This document shows, in pieces, positions 17,595-26,430 of a DNA stretch of 64,000 nucleotides. The stretch spans positions 21,336 to 85,335 of the forward strand of contig CAIMVD010000003.1 of the NCBI GenBank assembly GCA_903844815.1, read 5' to 3'. Every line of letters begins with the position of its first letter. The stretch's first letter is position 1. Source of the DNA: an uncultured Bacteroidota bacterium (GTDB lineage: Bacteria > Bacteroidota > Bacteroidia > Bacteroidales > VadinHA17). The notes below the pieces were generated by a model. It did no database searches. It saw only the letters and a program-made list of their open reading frames with translations, and was not told the DNA's origin. The translations under genes were made by a program, and so were the position numbers.

Positions 17595-18923
17595 CTATTT
17601 ATTATAAATTCCTTGTTTTTCATCAACAAATGCATTGTTCATCCATGCAGGCTTCTCTGAATAATTTGGCTGACGCTTGAAAAGCTGCATACTCTTTTTC
17701 GTCGAAATTGTACCAGTCTGGAGATAATGGATAGCCTCTTTAAGGCACGCTTCCTGCCTGTCGCTGAAGTCATGTGTTATGTCGTCGGGAAGGACTTTTG
17801 CAGGGAAGATGCCCGCAAAATAATCACCTTCATTCGAAGCGTTTACTATTTTAAAGGTTACAGGCCAGAAAAAGTACTTTTCCCCCACATCCCAGCCATT
17901 CATGCCAGTGGGCTTTCCGTTCGTGGTATCGCCTATCGTCACAATGTTCATAAAAGGCTTAAGCCCGTTGATAACTGCCTCGCTTGCTGAAGCAGTTGAC
18001 CGGGAAGTTATAACAACCAATCTCGAAAGATTAAGACCGTAACTTGTGGCTTTGAAATTGAAAGTACTGTTTGCAGTCTGGTGCTTGTCGTTATATGTCA
18101 GTTTTGCAAATACTTTTCCGGATTGCACATCTCCGGCTATATAGCTTGCAAGAGCTTGTGCTATTGAGAGATAGCCGCCGGTATTGTATCTCAGGTCAAG
18201 AATAAGATCCTTTACTCCTGCTGCTTTGAATTCAGAAAAGGCTGTGGCCAGTTCATCGGCAGAGGGAGTGATGAACGATTCAAATACAAGATGGCCGGTT
18301 ATCCCGCTTGTGAGATTCAGGGTATCTTTTGCCAGAACAGTGTTTACTGTGAATGATGATTTTGTTGATGTTATTGATACCTCAGCTCCCTGGGCATTCT
18401 GAAACAGGAAGATATTCGTAATTCCCTCCTTGCTTGCTCCGATCAGATTGGTATATGCCGCAGGATCATTTGACTTAAGAACCGGAGCCAGGTCAACGCC
18501 ATTGACCTTCTTAACGATCCAACCTCGCCTGACACCGCTTGCATAAAGTGGTGACTTATTATAGATCATAGCGATGCGGGCCTGGCCCGCAGCGTCGAGA
18601 CCTATCCTGATTCCATGGCCAACAAAATCTCCCTGCATTTCGGAAAGGAACTCGTCGTAATCTGCAATAAAACTCCACCTGTCGAGTGTCTTGTACCTCA
18701 TTGCCTCCAGCAAAGCAGACGGGTCAGCATAATTTCCCTTGTTTGCTTCCGTTACTGACACCGATTCAGGCTTGTCATACCAATAGTAGAATTCCTTCAT
18801 GATGTAGTAAAGGCTGTCGCGAGCCATAGCGGGTGTCAGGGTTGTTTCGGGAATTACATTGTCTTTTTTACATGATGATAGCGCAGTTATTATGACTAAT
18901 GAGTAAAAGAGGAGTTTCTTCAT
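17595..18923 (-). CDS. S41 family peptidase lipoprotein (C-terminal processing protease-like)
   Basis: The product has a lipoprotein signal peptide (KLLFYSLVIITALSSC) and is 442 aa. A PDZ-like domain sits at about residues 95-160 (GHGIRIGLD, SPLYASGVRRGWIVKKVNGVDL). The S41 catalytic core has the nucleophile Ser in SRSTASASEAVINGL (about residue 311) and a Lys in GDTTNGKPTGM. Such proteases trim or degrade envelope proteins; in Bacteroidetes they are often lipid-anchored. It is upstream of ruvC with a 10 bp gap. A TATATTTG-like box (18953-18960, minus) is present. Confidence 0.9.
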   Translation of the reverse strand: MKKLLFYSLVIITALSSCKKDNVIPETTLTPAMARDSLYYIMKEFYYWYDKPESVSVTEANKGNYADPSALLEAMRYKTLDRWSFIADYDEFLSEMQGDFVGHGIRIGLDAAGQARIAMIYNKSPLYASGVRRGWIVKKVNGVDLAPVLKSNDPAAYTNLIGASKEGITNIFLFQNAQGAEVSITSTKSSFTVNTVLAKDTLNLTSGITGHLVFESFITPSADELATAFSEFKAAGVKDLILDLRYNTGGYLSIAQALASYIAGDVQSGKVFAKLTYNDKHQTANSTFNFKATSYGLNLSRLVVITSRSTASASEAVINGLKPFMNIVTIGDTTNGKPTGMNGWDVGEKYFFWPVTFKIVNASNEGDYFAGIFPAKVLPDDITHDFSDRQEACLKEAIHYLQTGTISTKKSMQLFKRQPNYSEKPAWMNNAFVDEKQGIYNK

Positions 18924-18961
18924 TTATTACTGAAAATTTAGATTTGAGATGCCAAATATAA

Positions 18962-19852
18962 CTAATTACCTGCCGGCCTTTTCCTGTTCTGAACCAATAT
19001 GCCTGAAATTATAAGCAATAATCCTGCCGGGGTTGTATAATAAACGGGTTCGTGCAGAATAAAGTGTACGAACAGAAGGGAAAGGAACGGGGCCAGGTAG
19101 ACAAGGTTGCTTACTTTATCGGTTGTTGCAGCCATCTGAAGGGCTTTCAGCCAAAACAGAAAGGTTATCCCCATCTCGAATATGCCAATGTAAACTGATG
19201 CTGTCAGGCCAGTTAATGAAGGAAGAGTCTGGAACCTTCCCGTAATGATCATTGCAGCCAGCAGGTAAACAGAGCCAAAGATGAAATTAAGCAGGAGCTT
19301 TACGGCTTCTTCGCGTTTATCCCTCATATTTAAAATAAAATAAAACGCCCAGAAAACGGAGCTTCCCGTTGCAAGGAGCACCCCTTTTATGTCCGATCTG
19401 ACAGTTGAAAAAGGATGTCCCTGTGATGAAATAATATAGACACCCGCGAAGCTTATGAAAAGCGCAATGAAGCTCTTCGGTTCAATCTTTTGCTTCAGTA
19501 CCGGAACTGAGAGGAAAACCAGGATAATCGGCCATATCATGTTCAGAGGCTGGGCTACCTGCGCAGGAAGAAGCTGGTAGGCCCTGAGGAGGATCAGATA
19601 ATATATGAAAGGATTTATAAGACCCAGGATTGCGGATCGAAGAAGCTCACCACTGGTAGTTTTAAATATTAGACAGGTTTTCCTTTGAGTAAACACAACT
19701 ATTGCAAGAACTGCAGTTGATGTCAGCACTGCCAGCGTCAGCATAGTAAGAATATCCAGTTCACGCAGGCTTATCTTGAATGCTGTCGGAACTGTCGACC
19801 AGAAAAAAATCGCCAGTCCTGCATAGATATAAGATTGACGGGTCCGGTTCAT
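18962..19852 (-). CDS. DMT/EamA family transporter
   Basis: About ten transmembrane helices in two EamA repeats across 296 aa, with no soluble domain. It starts with a short positive N-terminus (MNRTRQSYIYAGLAIFFWST) and ends with a positive tail (QNRKRPAGN), as in typical drug/metabolite exporters. These proteins move amino acids, nucleotide sugars or other metabolites; the substrate is not predictable. It lies between serS and the S41 peptidase gene on the same strand, with a GC-rich hairpin-like element upstream. Confidence 0.88.
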   Translation of the reverse strand: MNRTRQSYIYAGLAIFFWSTVPTAFKISLRELDILTMLTLAVLTSTAVLAIVVFTQRKTCLIFKTTSGELLRSAILGLINPFIYYLILLRAYQLLPAQVAQPLNMIWPIILVFLSVPVLKQKIEPKSFIALFISFAGVYIISSQGHPFSTVRSDIKGVLLATGSSVFWAFYFILNMRDKREEAVKLLLNFIFGSVYLLAAMIITGRFQTLPSLTGLTASVYIGIFEMGITFLFWLKALQMAATTDKVSNLVYLAPFLSLLFVHFILHEPVYYTTPAGLLLIISGILVQNRKRPAGN

Positions 19853-19870
19853 GGAAGATTATTTTGCCTC

Positions 19871-19916
19871 TACCCTTTTGCACCCCCAACCCATCAAGGG
19901 GAGAGGGGGGTAAAAC
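19871..19916. repeat. Degenerate C-tract/G-tract palindromic element
   Basis: TTTTGCACCCCCAACCC followed by an A-rich turn and GGGG-AG-AGGGGGGTAAAA. The arms are imperfect. It looks like a decayed copy of the element at 63861-63925 and lies between the DMT transporter and serS. Confidence 0.5.
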
Positions 19917-19919
19917 GCA

Positions 19920-21194
19920 TTAATTTATTATTTCAAATCCCGTATAAGGCACCAGCACTTTCGGGACTCTGATTCCTTCTTCCGTCTGGTTGTTTTCAAG
20001 TATGGCTGCAACTATCCTGGGTAGTGCAAGGGCACTGCCATTTAGAGTGTGCACGAGTGTAGTTTGTTTATCACCTTTGTCCTTAAACCTGCATTTCAGC
20101 CTGTTAGCCTGGAATGATTCGAAGTTCGACACGGAACTTACCTCGAGCCATCTTTTCTGTGCTGCCGACCACACTTCGAAATCGTAAGTGAGGGCAGAGG
20201 TGAATGACATGTCTCCACCGCAGAGCCTTAGGATTCTGTACGGTAGTCCCAGACTGACAATAAGTCCTTCAACATGGCTTACCATCTCGTCGAGCGATTC
20301 ATAGGAATGATCGGGGTGGGCAATCCTGACTATCTCGACTTTGTCAAACTGGTGCAGACGGTTTAGCCCCCTGACATGGGCACCCCAGGAACCAGCCTCT
20401 CTCCTGAAGCATGGAGTGTATGCAATATTTTTTATTGGAAGCTGGTCGGCGCTGAGGATGACATCCCTGTAAATGTTTGTTACAGGAACCTCTGCAGTCG
20501 GGACAAGATAGAAATTATCAAGTGTTGCATGGTACATCTGGCCTTCCTTATCGGGAAGCTGACCTGTTCCAAAGCCGGAATCCTCGTTAACCATAATCGG
20601 GGGATATACTTCGTCATATCCGGCTTTTTCACCCTGGTCGAGAAAGAAGGTTATGAGTGCCCTTTGAAGTTTGGCCCCTTTTCCCTTGTAAACAGGAAAT
20701 CCTGCACCTGTGAGTTTTATGCCAAGTTCAAAATCAATTATATCATATTTTTTTATGAGATCCCAGTGGGGGAGGGCTGTATCTGTGACAACAGGAAGTA
20801 CTCCTCCGCTTCGGACTATCTCATTGTCATCTGCTCCATGACCAGCAGGTACCGATTCGTGGGGAAGGTTTGGCAGACGGACGATTTCAGTTTTAAGGTC
20901 ATTATCAATAGGGCCAATCTTTTCCGAAAGGATCTTAATCTCTTCCTTCAATGCAAAGGTTTTCTGTCGCGCAACTTCTGCTTCCTCTTTATTACCAGCT
21001 TTCATGAGGGTTCCTATCTCCTTCGAGATCCGGTTCATTTCAGCCTGAAGGCTGTCGGTTTTAACCTGAATTTCACGACGGGATGTATCGAGCGCAAGAA
21101 TTTTTTCAATTGTTTCAGAAGCGTCAAAGTTTTTCACCCTGAGCCTTTCAATTATAAAGTCCTTTTTTTCGCGGATAAGGTTTATTGCAAGCAT
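19920..21194 (-). CDS. serS: Serine--tRNA ligase
   Basis: Charges tRNA-Ser with serine. The N-terminal coiled-coil arm covers residues about 25-110 (VKTDSLQAEMNRISKEIGTL). The class II core has motif 2 FRREAGSWGAHVRGLNRLHQ and motif 3 ALPRIVAAILENNQ. At 424 aa it is full length. It lies downstream of rpmA on the same strand, but two terminator-like hairpins separate them, so it likely has its own transcript. The TTVHTLNG-type helix is complete and no key residue is missing. Confidence 0.97.
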   Translation of the reverse strand: MLAINLIREKKDFIIERLRVKNFDASETIEKILALDTSRREIQVKTDSLQAEMNRISKEIGTLMKAGNKEEAEVARQKTFALKEEIKILSEKIGPIDNDLKTEIVRLPNLPHESVPAGHGADDNEIVRSGGVLPVVTDTALPHWDLIKKYDIIDFELGIKLTGAGFPVYKGKGAKLQRALITFFLDQGEKAGYDEVYPPIMVNEDSGFGTGQLPDKEGQMYHATLDNFYLVPTAEVPVTNIYRDVILSADQLPIKNIAYTPCFRREAGSWGAHVRGLNRLHQFDKVEIVRIAHPDHSYESLDEMVSHVEGLIVSLGLPYRILRLCGGDMSFTSALTYDFEVWSAAQKRWLEVSSVSNFESFQANRLKCRFKDKGDKQTTLVHTLNGSALALPRIVAAILENNQTEEGIRVPKVLVPYTGFEIIN

Positions 21195-21213
21195 TGTTAT
21201 AGGGATTAAAAAT

Positions 21214-21238
21214 AAAAAAGCAGGCCTGTTAAGCCCGC
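21214..21238 (-). terminator. Second terminator-like hairpin between rpmA and serS
   Basis: On the minus strand the stem GCGGGC pairs with GCCTGC (one G-U pair) and a T-run follows at 21214-21219. It lies 20 bp before serS starts and after the stronger hairpin at 21246-21298. Confidence 0.5.
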
Positions 21239-21245
21239 CGTAAAA

Positions 21246-21298
21246 ATATTAAAAACTCCCGATAATCCTTTCCTGTTAAAGAAAAGAATTTCGGGAGT
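21246..21298 (-). terminator. Rho-independent terminator of the rplU-rpmA operon
   Basis: The minus-strand arms ACTCCCGA (21298-21291) and TCGGGAGT (21262-21255) pair, an inner stem uses CTTTCC/GGAAAG-like arms, and TTTTTA follows. It sits just downstream of rpmA. Confidence 0.75.
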
Positions 21299-21319
21299 CT
21301 GTCTCTTGAAAACCGGTCG

Positions 21320-21580
21320 TTATTCGGCAAGTGGTTTAACCGAAACGTAGGTTTTATTGTCACGTTTTCTTTTGAACTCTATCTCGCCATCGATAAGCGC
21401 AAAGAGAGTGTGGTCTTTCCCGAGGCCTACATTGAGACCGGGATTATGTTTTGTTCCTCTCTGGCGTACTATGATGTTGCCAGCTTTGGCTGTCTGGCCG
21501 CCGAAGAGCTTCACTCCAAGCCTTTTGCTTTGCGAATCGCGACCGTTGCGCGAACTTCCCGCCCCTTTCTTGTGTGCCAT
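21320..21580 (-). CDS. rpmA: 50S ribosomal protein L27
   Basis: Structural protein of the large subunit whose N-terminus reaches the peptidyl-transferase centre. The start [22 protein letters not shown] and [18 protein letters not shown] are diagnostic. The 86 aa length is normal. It follows rplU, 91 bp away, with a short Lys-rich open extension between them. Conserved rplU-rpmA gene order. Confidence 0.98.
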   Translation of the reverse strand: MAHKKGAGSSRNGRDSQSKRLGVKLFGGQTAKAGNIIVRQRGTKHNPGLNVGLGKDHTLFALIDGEIEFKRKRDNKTYVSVKPLAE

Positions 21581-21614
21581 AATTATATACTTTTAATTGC
21601 TTTTACTTGATATT

Positions 21615-21671
21615 TTATTCTTCTGAAGCTTTCTTTTCTGCAGCTTTCTTTGCAGGGTTTTTTTCTGTTGT
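21615..21671 (-). other. Untranslated in-frame remnant of an L21 Lys/Ala-rich C-terminal tail
   Basis: Reading past the rplU TAA (21672-21674) in the same frame gives 18 sense codons rich in Lys, Ala, Glu and Pro, then a TAA. The composition (KNPAKKAAEKKASEE) looks like the basic tails found on L21 of some Bacteroidetes. It is likely a cut-off tail, or a sequence error at the stop. Confidence 0.6.
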
Positions 21672-22046
21672 TTATTCAACGGCTTCTTCAGCTATTCCCG
21701 TTTCTTTTTTTACTGAGACCTTTTTTGGAACTGTTTTTCCATTGATGCTGAGGATCTCTACCTGAGTGAAATTCTGACGGTGCCCGTTTTTCACCCTGTA
21801 ACCTTTTTTCCTTTTCTTCTTGAAAACGATGACTTTGTCACCCCTTACATGGTCAAGGACCTTCACCTCAACATAAGCATCCTTAACTGTTGGTTCTCCG
21901 ACAGTTATGTTGCCATCTTCCTCAATTAACAGAACCTGATCGAATTTAATCTCGGTTCCTTCTTCTGCATCCAGACGGTGGACAAAAATACTTTTGCCTC
22001 CTTCAACTTTGAACTGCTGGCCTGCAATTTCTACGATTGCGTACAT
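21672..22046 (-). CDS. rplU: 50S ribosomal protein L21 (C-terminal tail cut by a stop)
   Basis: A large-subunit protein that binds 23S rRNA and contacts L20. The start MYAIVEIAGQQFKVEGG and the end of the core VKNGHRQNFTQVEILSI are diagnostic. The 124 aa product extends past the standard 100-odd residue core and ends in TGIAEEAVE. An in-frame TAA is followed by 18 more codons of Lys/Ala-rich sequence, so the product may be shorter than its relatives. It heads the rplU-rpmA operon and has a strong promoter upstream. Confidence 0.97.
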   Translation of the reverse strand: MYAIVEIAGQQFKVEGGKSIFVHRLDAEEGTEIKFDQVLLIEEDGNITVGEPTVKDAYVEVKVLDHVRGDKVIVFKKKRKKGYRVKNGHRQNFTQVEILSINGKTVPKKVSVKKETGIAEEAVE

Positions 22047-22138
22047 TTTTATTATGTTTTACGTTACTCCGTGAGGCGTACATTGTAATTTAAAATGTAT
22101 CTTCATTTGCCCCGTCGGATTTATTCAAATTCGGACTG

Positions 22139-22168
22139 CAAAGATATACAAATTAGATTAGTTACAAA
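22139..22168 (-). promoter_or_regulatory. Promoter of rplU-rpmA
   Basis: On the minus strand: TTTG at 22168-22165, 18 bp spacer, TATCTTTG at 22146-22139. Both boxes fit the Bacteroidetes consensus. It lies 93 bp before the rplU start, leaving a leader long enough for autoregulation. Confidence 0.65.
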
Positions 22169-22297
22169 CCTTTACGCTTATTTTTTTGCATCATTTCAAC
22201 ATAGAATTGCCCGACAGTCAAAAGAATGAGGTTCAGTATGGTTTGCCTCTGGCAGGCATAATAATTGCAGCAGTTCTGAAAAAAGAATATTTATTGC

Positions 22298-22327
22298 TTT
22301 CTGTTACTGGTAATATCTTTATATTTG
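22298..22327 (+). promoter_or_regulatory. Probable promoter of the bifunctional-nuclease-family gene
   Basis: TATATTTG at 22320-22327 fits the -7 box. The -33 box is weak (TTTC at 22298-22301, 18 bp upstream). It lies 50 bp before the ATG. Confidence 0.5.
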
Positions 22328-22376
22328 TGTGAAGCTAGCGGAACTGGGAAATTTTCCTGCAGCATAAACGATTGAT

Positions 22377-22967
22377 ATGAAGAGAGTAAAGTTAAAAGTA
22401 ATGGGCATTTCGTATAGTCAGACTCAGTCAGGAGCCTATGCCCTCATACTTATTGAAGAGAACGGAGAGAGAAGAATTCCAATTATTATCGGGGGATTCG
22501 AAGCACAGGCTATAGTTATAAAGCTTGAAAACCTTGATCCTCCCAGGCCGCTTACTCACGACCTGTTCAAAAAATTAGCCGACCAGTTCAATATTATTGT
22601 GAGCGAAGTGATGATCCACAAACTTGAAGAGGGCGTTTTCTTCGCCAAACTCATCTGCAGCAGCGGGGAATCGGAGTATACCATTGACAGCAGGACATCC
22701 GACGCAGTTGCTATTGCCCTCAGGTTCGGCTGCCCAATATTCATTGCCGAAGAGATACTCGACAAAGCCGGAATTACAATAAATCCAAATGACGGAGATA
22801 TTCCCGGAACCTCAGACGGCGATGATATTCCTGAACATGAAACTACGACTTATGAGTCTTACTCCGATGATGAACTTTTCAAGATGATCGATGAAGCTGT
22901 GAAGACAGAAGATTATGAGCGTGCTGCTTCAATCAGGGATGAGATTGAGAAAAGAAAGCGGAAGTAG
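22377..22967 (+). CDS. Bifunctional nuclease family protein (DUF151 + UVR motif)
   Basis: A cytoplasmic 196 aa protein. Residues 1-135 form a DUF151/BFN domain (ALILIEENGERRIPIIIGGF, ENLDPPRPLTHDL, SRTSDAVAIALRF). Residues about 160-196 form a UVR-type helical hairpin (DDELFKMIDEAVKTEDYERA). In plants and some bacteria BFN domains have been linked to DNase/RNase activity, but the bacterial role is unclear. It is followed by thyA after 74 bp and may be co-transcribed. Confidence 0.9.
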   Translation: MKRVKLKVMGISYSQTQSGAYALILIEENGERRIPIIIGGFEAQAIVIKLENLDPPRPLTHDLFKKLADQFNIIVSEVMIHKLEEGVFFAKLICSSGESEYTIDSRTSDAVAIALRFGCPIFIAEEILDKAGITINPNDGDIPGTSDGDDIPEHETTTYESYSDDELFKMIDEAVKTEDYERAASIRDEIEKRKRK

Positions 22968-23041
22968 GCCTGTGACGGGACAGTCGGGAAAACCGGCGAG
23001 CCTGAAATTTTAAGCCATAGTAATTAAATCACCAACCAGAG

Positions 23042-23836
23042 ATGAGACAATATCTTGATCTTCTTGATACCGTCATAAAAACCGGGACTGAAAAGAAGGA
23101 CAGAACAGGAACAGGAACCATAAGCATATTTGGTTACCAGATGAGATTCAATCTTAGTGAAGGATTTCCTGCCCTTACGACAAAGAAACTGCACCTCAAG
23201 TCAATAATTCATGAGCTGCTCTGGTTCATTTCGGGAGATACAAACACGGCCTACCTTAATCAGAATGGCGTGAAGATTTGGAATGAATGGGCCGATAAGG
23301 ATGGTAATCTTGGTCCGGTTTATGGTTCCCAGTGGCGGTCATGGCCCGCTTCGGGCGACAGGAAGATCGACCAGCTTCTTAATGTAATAAGCTCGATTAA
23401 AAATAATCCGGATTCTCGCAGGCATATTATAAGTGCCTGGAATACCGGGGAGATTGAAAAAATGGCTTTACCACCCTGCCATATTCTCTTTCAGTTCTAT
23501 GTAGCCGACGGAAAGCTCTCCTGCCAGTTGTACCAGCGAAGCGCCGATATTTTTCTCGGCGTTCCTTTCAACATTGCATCATATGCACTCCTTACTATGA
23601 TGGTTGCAGGGGTTACCGGCCTCAAGCCGGGAGATTTTATACATACCCTCGGCGATGCTCATATCTACCTTAACCATATTGAACAGGTAAAAACCCAGCT
23701 GTCAAGGGAGCCGTTTGGCCTGCCTCAGATGATTATAAATCCCGGAGTAAAGGATATACTGGGTTTCAGATACGAGGATTTTTCACTTGTAAATTATTCA
23801 GCCCACCCGCATATTAAGGGTGATATTTCAGTATAA
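23042..23836 (+). CDS. thyA: Thymidylate synthase
   Basis: Makes dTMP from dUMP using methylene-tetrahydrofolate and leaves dihydrofolate, which the next gene recycles. The catalytic Cys is in [12 protein letters not shown], the dUMP-binding [20 protein letters not shown] block is intact, and the protein ends in [10 protein letters not shown]. The 264 aa length equals E. coli ThyA. folA starts 10 bases after its stop, a tight pairing. Confidence 0.98.
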   Translation: MRQYLDLLDTVIKTGTEKKDRTGTGTISIFGYQMRFNLSEGFPALTTKKLHLKSIIHELLWFISGDTNTAYLNQNGVKIWNEWADKDGNLGPVYGSQWRSWPASGDRKIDQLLNVISSIKNNPDSRRHIISAWNTGEIEKMALPPCHILFQFYVADGKLSCQLYQRSADIFLGVPFNIASYALLTMMVAGVTGLKPGDFIHTLGDAHIYLNHIEQVKTQLSREPFGLPQMIINPGVKDILGFRYEDFSLVNYSAHPHIKGDISV

Positions 23837-23846
23837 CAAACAGATT

Positions 23847-24350
23847 ATGATATCAATAATTGTTGCAGTATCTGACGACTGGGGCATCGGTAAGGATAAC
23901 GAGCTTCTATGGAATATTCCATCTGACCTGAAGAGGTTCAAAAGGCTAACCCTTGGTAACACCCTTATCATGGGGAAAAGAACCTGGGAATCGCTTCCGG
24001 TAAGACCGTTGAAGGGGAGGAAGAATATTGTCCTCACCGACGTTCCTGCGGAATGTATTGATTGTTCGGTAACTGCTTACTCCATTGATGATGCTCTCGG
24101 AAAATGCAGCCTCGAAGAGGAGATATTCATAATAGGAGGGGGAAGCATTTACCGCCAGTTCATGCCTCTGGCCGACAGACTTTATATTACTCATATTCAT
24201 AAATCGGCACCAGCGGACACTTTTTTCCCTGTAATTGACAAAAATGAATGGGAGGTTGTCGGGAAAGAAGAAGGCGACCCGGAGGAGAATAAGGGAATCC
24301 CTTTTACATATATAACCTATCTGCGCAGAAATAAAATTCAAGGAAAGTAA
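23847..24350 (+). CDS. folA: Dihydrofolate reductase
   Basis: Reduces dihydrofolate to tetrahydrofolate with NADPH, closing the cycle opened by ThyA. I put the start at the ATG at 23847 (MISIIVAVSDDWGIGKDNEL); an upstream in-frame ATG would add nine residues and overlap thyA. Motifs include LLWNIPSDLKRFKRLTLG, NTLIMGKRTWESLP and FIIGGGSIYRQFM. It forms an operon with thyA and converges on clpX across a hairpin repeat. 167 aa. Confidence 0.96.
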   Translation: MISIIVAVSDDWGIGKDNELLWNIPSDLKRFKRLTLGNTLIMGKRTWESLPVRPLKGRKNIVLTDVPAECIDCSVTAYSIDDALGKCSLEEEIFIIGGGSIYRQFMPLADRLYITHIHKSAPADTFFPVIDKNEWEVVGKEEGDPEENKGIPFTYITYLRRNKIQGK

Positions 24351-24381
24351 GAAGGGCGAATCAAAGTCTTCCTGCTTCTTA

Positions 24382-24451
24382 ACCACGGAGTTTCACTGTT
24401 TAAGAAATTTAAAGCAGAGAAACTCCTTTAAACACCGTGTAACTCCGTGGT
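24382..24451. repeat. Intergenic hairpin repeat, ACCACGGAGTT/AACTCCGTGGT type (copy C)
   Basis: Outer arms ACCACGGAGTT and AACTCCGTGGT are perfectly complementary (11 bp). An inner pair GAGTTTC/GAAACTC adds a second stem. It lies between the convergent folA and clpX and is related in style to the elements at 7204-7287 and 59832-59964. Confidence 0.75.
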
Positions 24452-24465
24452 AAAAAAATACGAGA

Positions 24466-25680
24466 TTATGATGCCCTGAGAACTTTAAGGTTTATCCTTT
24501 CAAGTTTCCTGTCGGCGTAATCGATTGTGATTTCAAGTTCGCTGGTGTCCTTTGAAGGCATCTCGAACATTGCATCAAGCATAATAGCTTCGCAGATCGA
24601 CCTGAGGCCCCTGGCGCCCAGTTTGAATTCAATGGCTTTGTCGACAATATATTCGAGGACGCCTTCTTCGAAGGTGAGGTCGATATTGTCCATTTTGAAA
24701 AGCTTGATATACTGTTTTACAAGTGCATTTTTAGGTTCAGTAAGAATTGCCCTGAGCGCATCCCTGTCGAGCGGGTTCAGATGTGAAAGTACGGGAAGCC
24801 TTCCGATAATTTCGGGAATCAGACCAAATGATCTGAGGTCCTGAGGAGCAATATACTGGAGAAGATTATTCTTGTCAACCTTATCCCTTATCTTTGTTGC
24901 CCCGAATCCAACTATCTGGGTATTAAGGCGCTGGGCTATTTTTTTATCAATTCCTTCGAATGCTCCGCCACAAATAAAAAGAATATTCTTGGTATCGACG
25001 GGTATCATTTTCTGTTCGGGGTGCTTTCGTCCTCCCTGCGGGGGAACATTTACTATAGAGCCTTCGAGCAGTTTCAGTAATCCCTGCTGTACTCCCTCAC
25101 CCGACACGTCGCGGGTTATTGAAGGATTGTCGCCCTTGCGGGCTATCTTATCAATCTCATCGATGAAAACAATGCCTTTTTCGGCAGCTTTAACATCATA
25201 ATCTGCATTCTGAAGCAAACGGGTGAGCAGGCTTTCAATATCTTCTCCGACATAACCTGCTTCGGTCAGCACAGTGGCATCGACAATTGTGAATGGCACA
25301 TGCAGCATTTTAGCAACAGTCCTCGCAAGGAGAGTCTTGCCGGTTCCGGTTTCCCCAACCAGGATAATGTTCGACTTTTCAATTTCTATTTCGTCGGCAT
25401 CGGGCTTTTGCATAAGCCTCTTGTAGTGGTTATAAACGGCTACGGAGATTATTTTTTTAGCCATATCCTGGCCAATGACATACTGGTCAAGGAAGTTTTT
25501 AATTTCAACAGGTTTCAGAAGATTAATTGTATCGAAGGATGTGTTCTTTTTGCTGCCAAGCTCTTCCTTCATTATGCTGTTAGCCTGCTCTATGCAATGG
25601 TCGCAGATATGGCCCTCAAGCCCTGCAATAAGAAGGTTTGTTTCTTTTTTTGTTCTGCCGCAAAATGAACATTTATCCAT
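24466..25680 (-). CDS. clpX: ATP-dependent Clp protease ATP-binding subunit ClpX
   Basis: Unfolds proteins and feeds them to ClpP. The N-terminal zinc-binding domain has Cys4, Cys7, Cys26 and Cys29 (CSFCGRT, CDHCIEQ). The AAA+ module has Walker [10 protein letters not shown], Walker [14 protein letters not shown] and sensor regions with [13 protein letters not shown]. Length 404 aa is normal. It follows clpP by 6 bp on the same strand, so it is co-transcribed with it and probably with tig. Confidence 0.98.
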   Translation of the reverse strand: MDKCSFCGRTKKETNLLIAGLEGHICDHCIEQANSIMKEELGSKKNTSFDTINLLKPVEIKNFLDQYVIGQDMAKKIISVAVYNHYKRLMQKPDADEIEIEKSNIILVGETGTGKTLLARTVAKMLHVPFTIVDATVLTEAGYVGEDIESLLTRLLQNADYDVKAAEKGIVFIDEIDKIARKGDNPSITRDVSGEGVQQGLLKLLEGSIVNVPPQGGRKHPEQKMIPVDTKNILFICGGAFEGIDKKIAQRLNTQIVGFGATKIRDKVDKNNLLQYIAPQDLRSFGLIPEIIGRLPVLSHLNPLDRDALRAILTEPKNALVKQYIKLFKMDNIDLTFEEGVLEYIVDKAIEFKLGARGLRSICEAIMLDAMFEMPSKDTSELEITIDYADRKLERINLKVLRAS

Positions 25681-25686
25681 CAGATA

Positions 25687-26364
25687 CTATTTTTGATGTT
25701 TTTCGAGAATCTCATCAATCATCCCGTAATCCTTGGCTTCCTGGGAAGTCATCCAGTAATCCCTGTCCGAGTCTTTCTCGACTTTCTCATAAGAATTACC
25801 TGAATGCGATGCTATAATTTCGTAGAGTTCCCTCTTTAATTTAACTATTTCACGTACTGTGATCTCAATGTCAGAAGCCTGCCCTTCTGCGCCTCCCATT
25901 GGCTGATGAATCATGATCCTGGAGTGTTTCAGGGCCGATCTTTTCCCTTTTTTCCCTGCCGTCAGAAGAACTGCACCCATCGAAGCCGCCATACCGGTAC
26001 AAATTGTTGCAATGTCAGCCGAAATATACTGCATTGTATCATAGATACCCAGACCGGCATGAACTGATCCTCCAGGAGTGTTGAAATAGATCTGTATATC
26101 TTTTCCGGGATCTGAAGAATCGAGGTATAGCAACTGTGCCTGTATAATGTTAGCGACATAATCGTCGATAGGTAATCCGAGGAAAATGATCCGGTCCATC
26201 ATAAGGCGGGAAAAGACATCCATTGATGCAACATTCAACTGCCTTTCCTCAATAATTGTTGGTGATATATAGCTTGCATAAGCTGATTGGTACCTGTGCA
26301 GGTTAAGACTGCCGATACCACGGTTGCTTCTTGCATATTTTCCAAAATCGTCAGCGATATTCAT
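25687..26364 (-). CDS. clpP: ATP-dependent Clp protease proteolytic subunit
   Basis: The serine protease barrel partnered by ClpX. The triad is visible: Ser128 in GMAASMGAVLL, His153 in MIHQPMGG and a later Asp. At 225 aa it has a longer N-terminus than E. coli ClpP, starting MNIADDFGKYARSNRGIG. A TATCTTTG box (26390-26397, minus) suggests an extra promoter between tig and clpP. Confidence 0.97.
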   Translation of the reverse strand: MNIADDFGKYARSNRGIGSLNLHRYQSAYASYISPTIIEERQLNVASMDVFSRLMMDRIIFLGLPIDDYVANIIQAQLLYLDSSDPGKDIQIYFNTPGGSVHAGLGIYDTMQYISADIATICTGMAASMGAVLLTAGKKGKRSALKHSRIMIHQPMGGAEGQASDIEITVREIVKLKRELYEIIASHSGNSYEKVEKDSDRDYWMTSQEAKDYGMIDEILEKHQK

Positions 26365-26389
26365 ATCTTAAAGTATTTAAATAAACATG

Positions 26390-26397
26390 CAAAGATA
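26390..26397 (-). promoter_or_regulatory. Possible internal -7 box between tig and clpP
   Basis: Minus-strand TATCTTTG, 26 bp before the clpP start. The -33 box is not clear. Confidence 0.4.
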
Positions 26398-26430
26398 ACA
26401 ATATTAGATCAGAACAGTTCAATCGGCAGG

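Larger units (their letters stand above)
22047..22376. other. Divergent intergenic region between rplU and the bifunctional-nuclease-family gene
   Basis: Holds the rplU promoter and a 93-base leader, and a promoter-like site for the plus-strand gene at 22298-22327. No RNA gene or ORF is seen. A leader this long is common before ribosomal protein genes. Confidence 0.5.

Noticed and set aside
20376..21209. 277-codon open frame on the plus strand
   Set aside because: It lies wholly antisense to serS, whose motifs are complete, and has no recognisable domain.
21672..21674. Stop-codon recoding or read-through in rplU
   Set aside because: The stop is TAA, not used for selenocysteine or pyrrolysine, and no recoding structure is visible; a plain mutation or sequence error is simpler.
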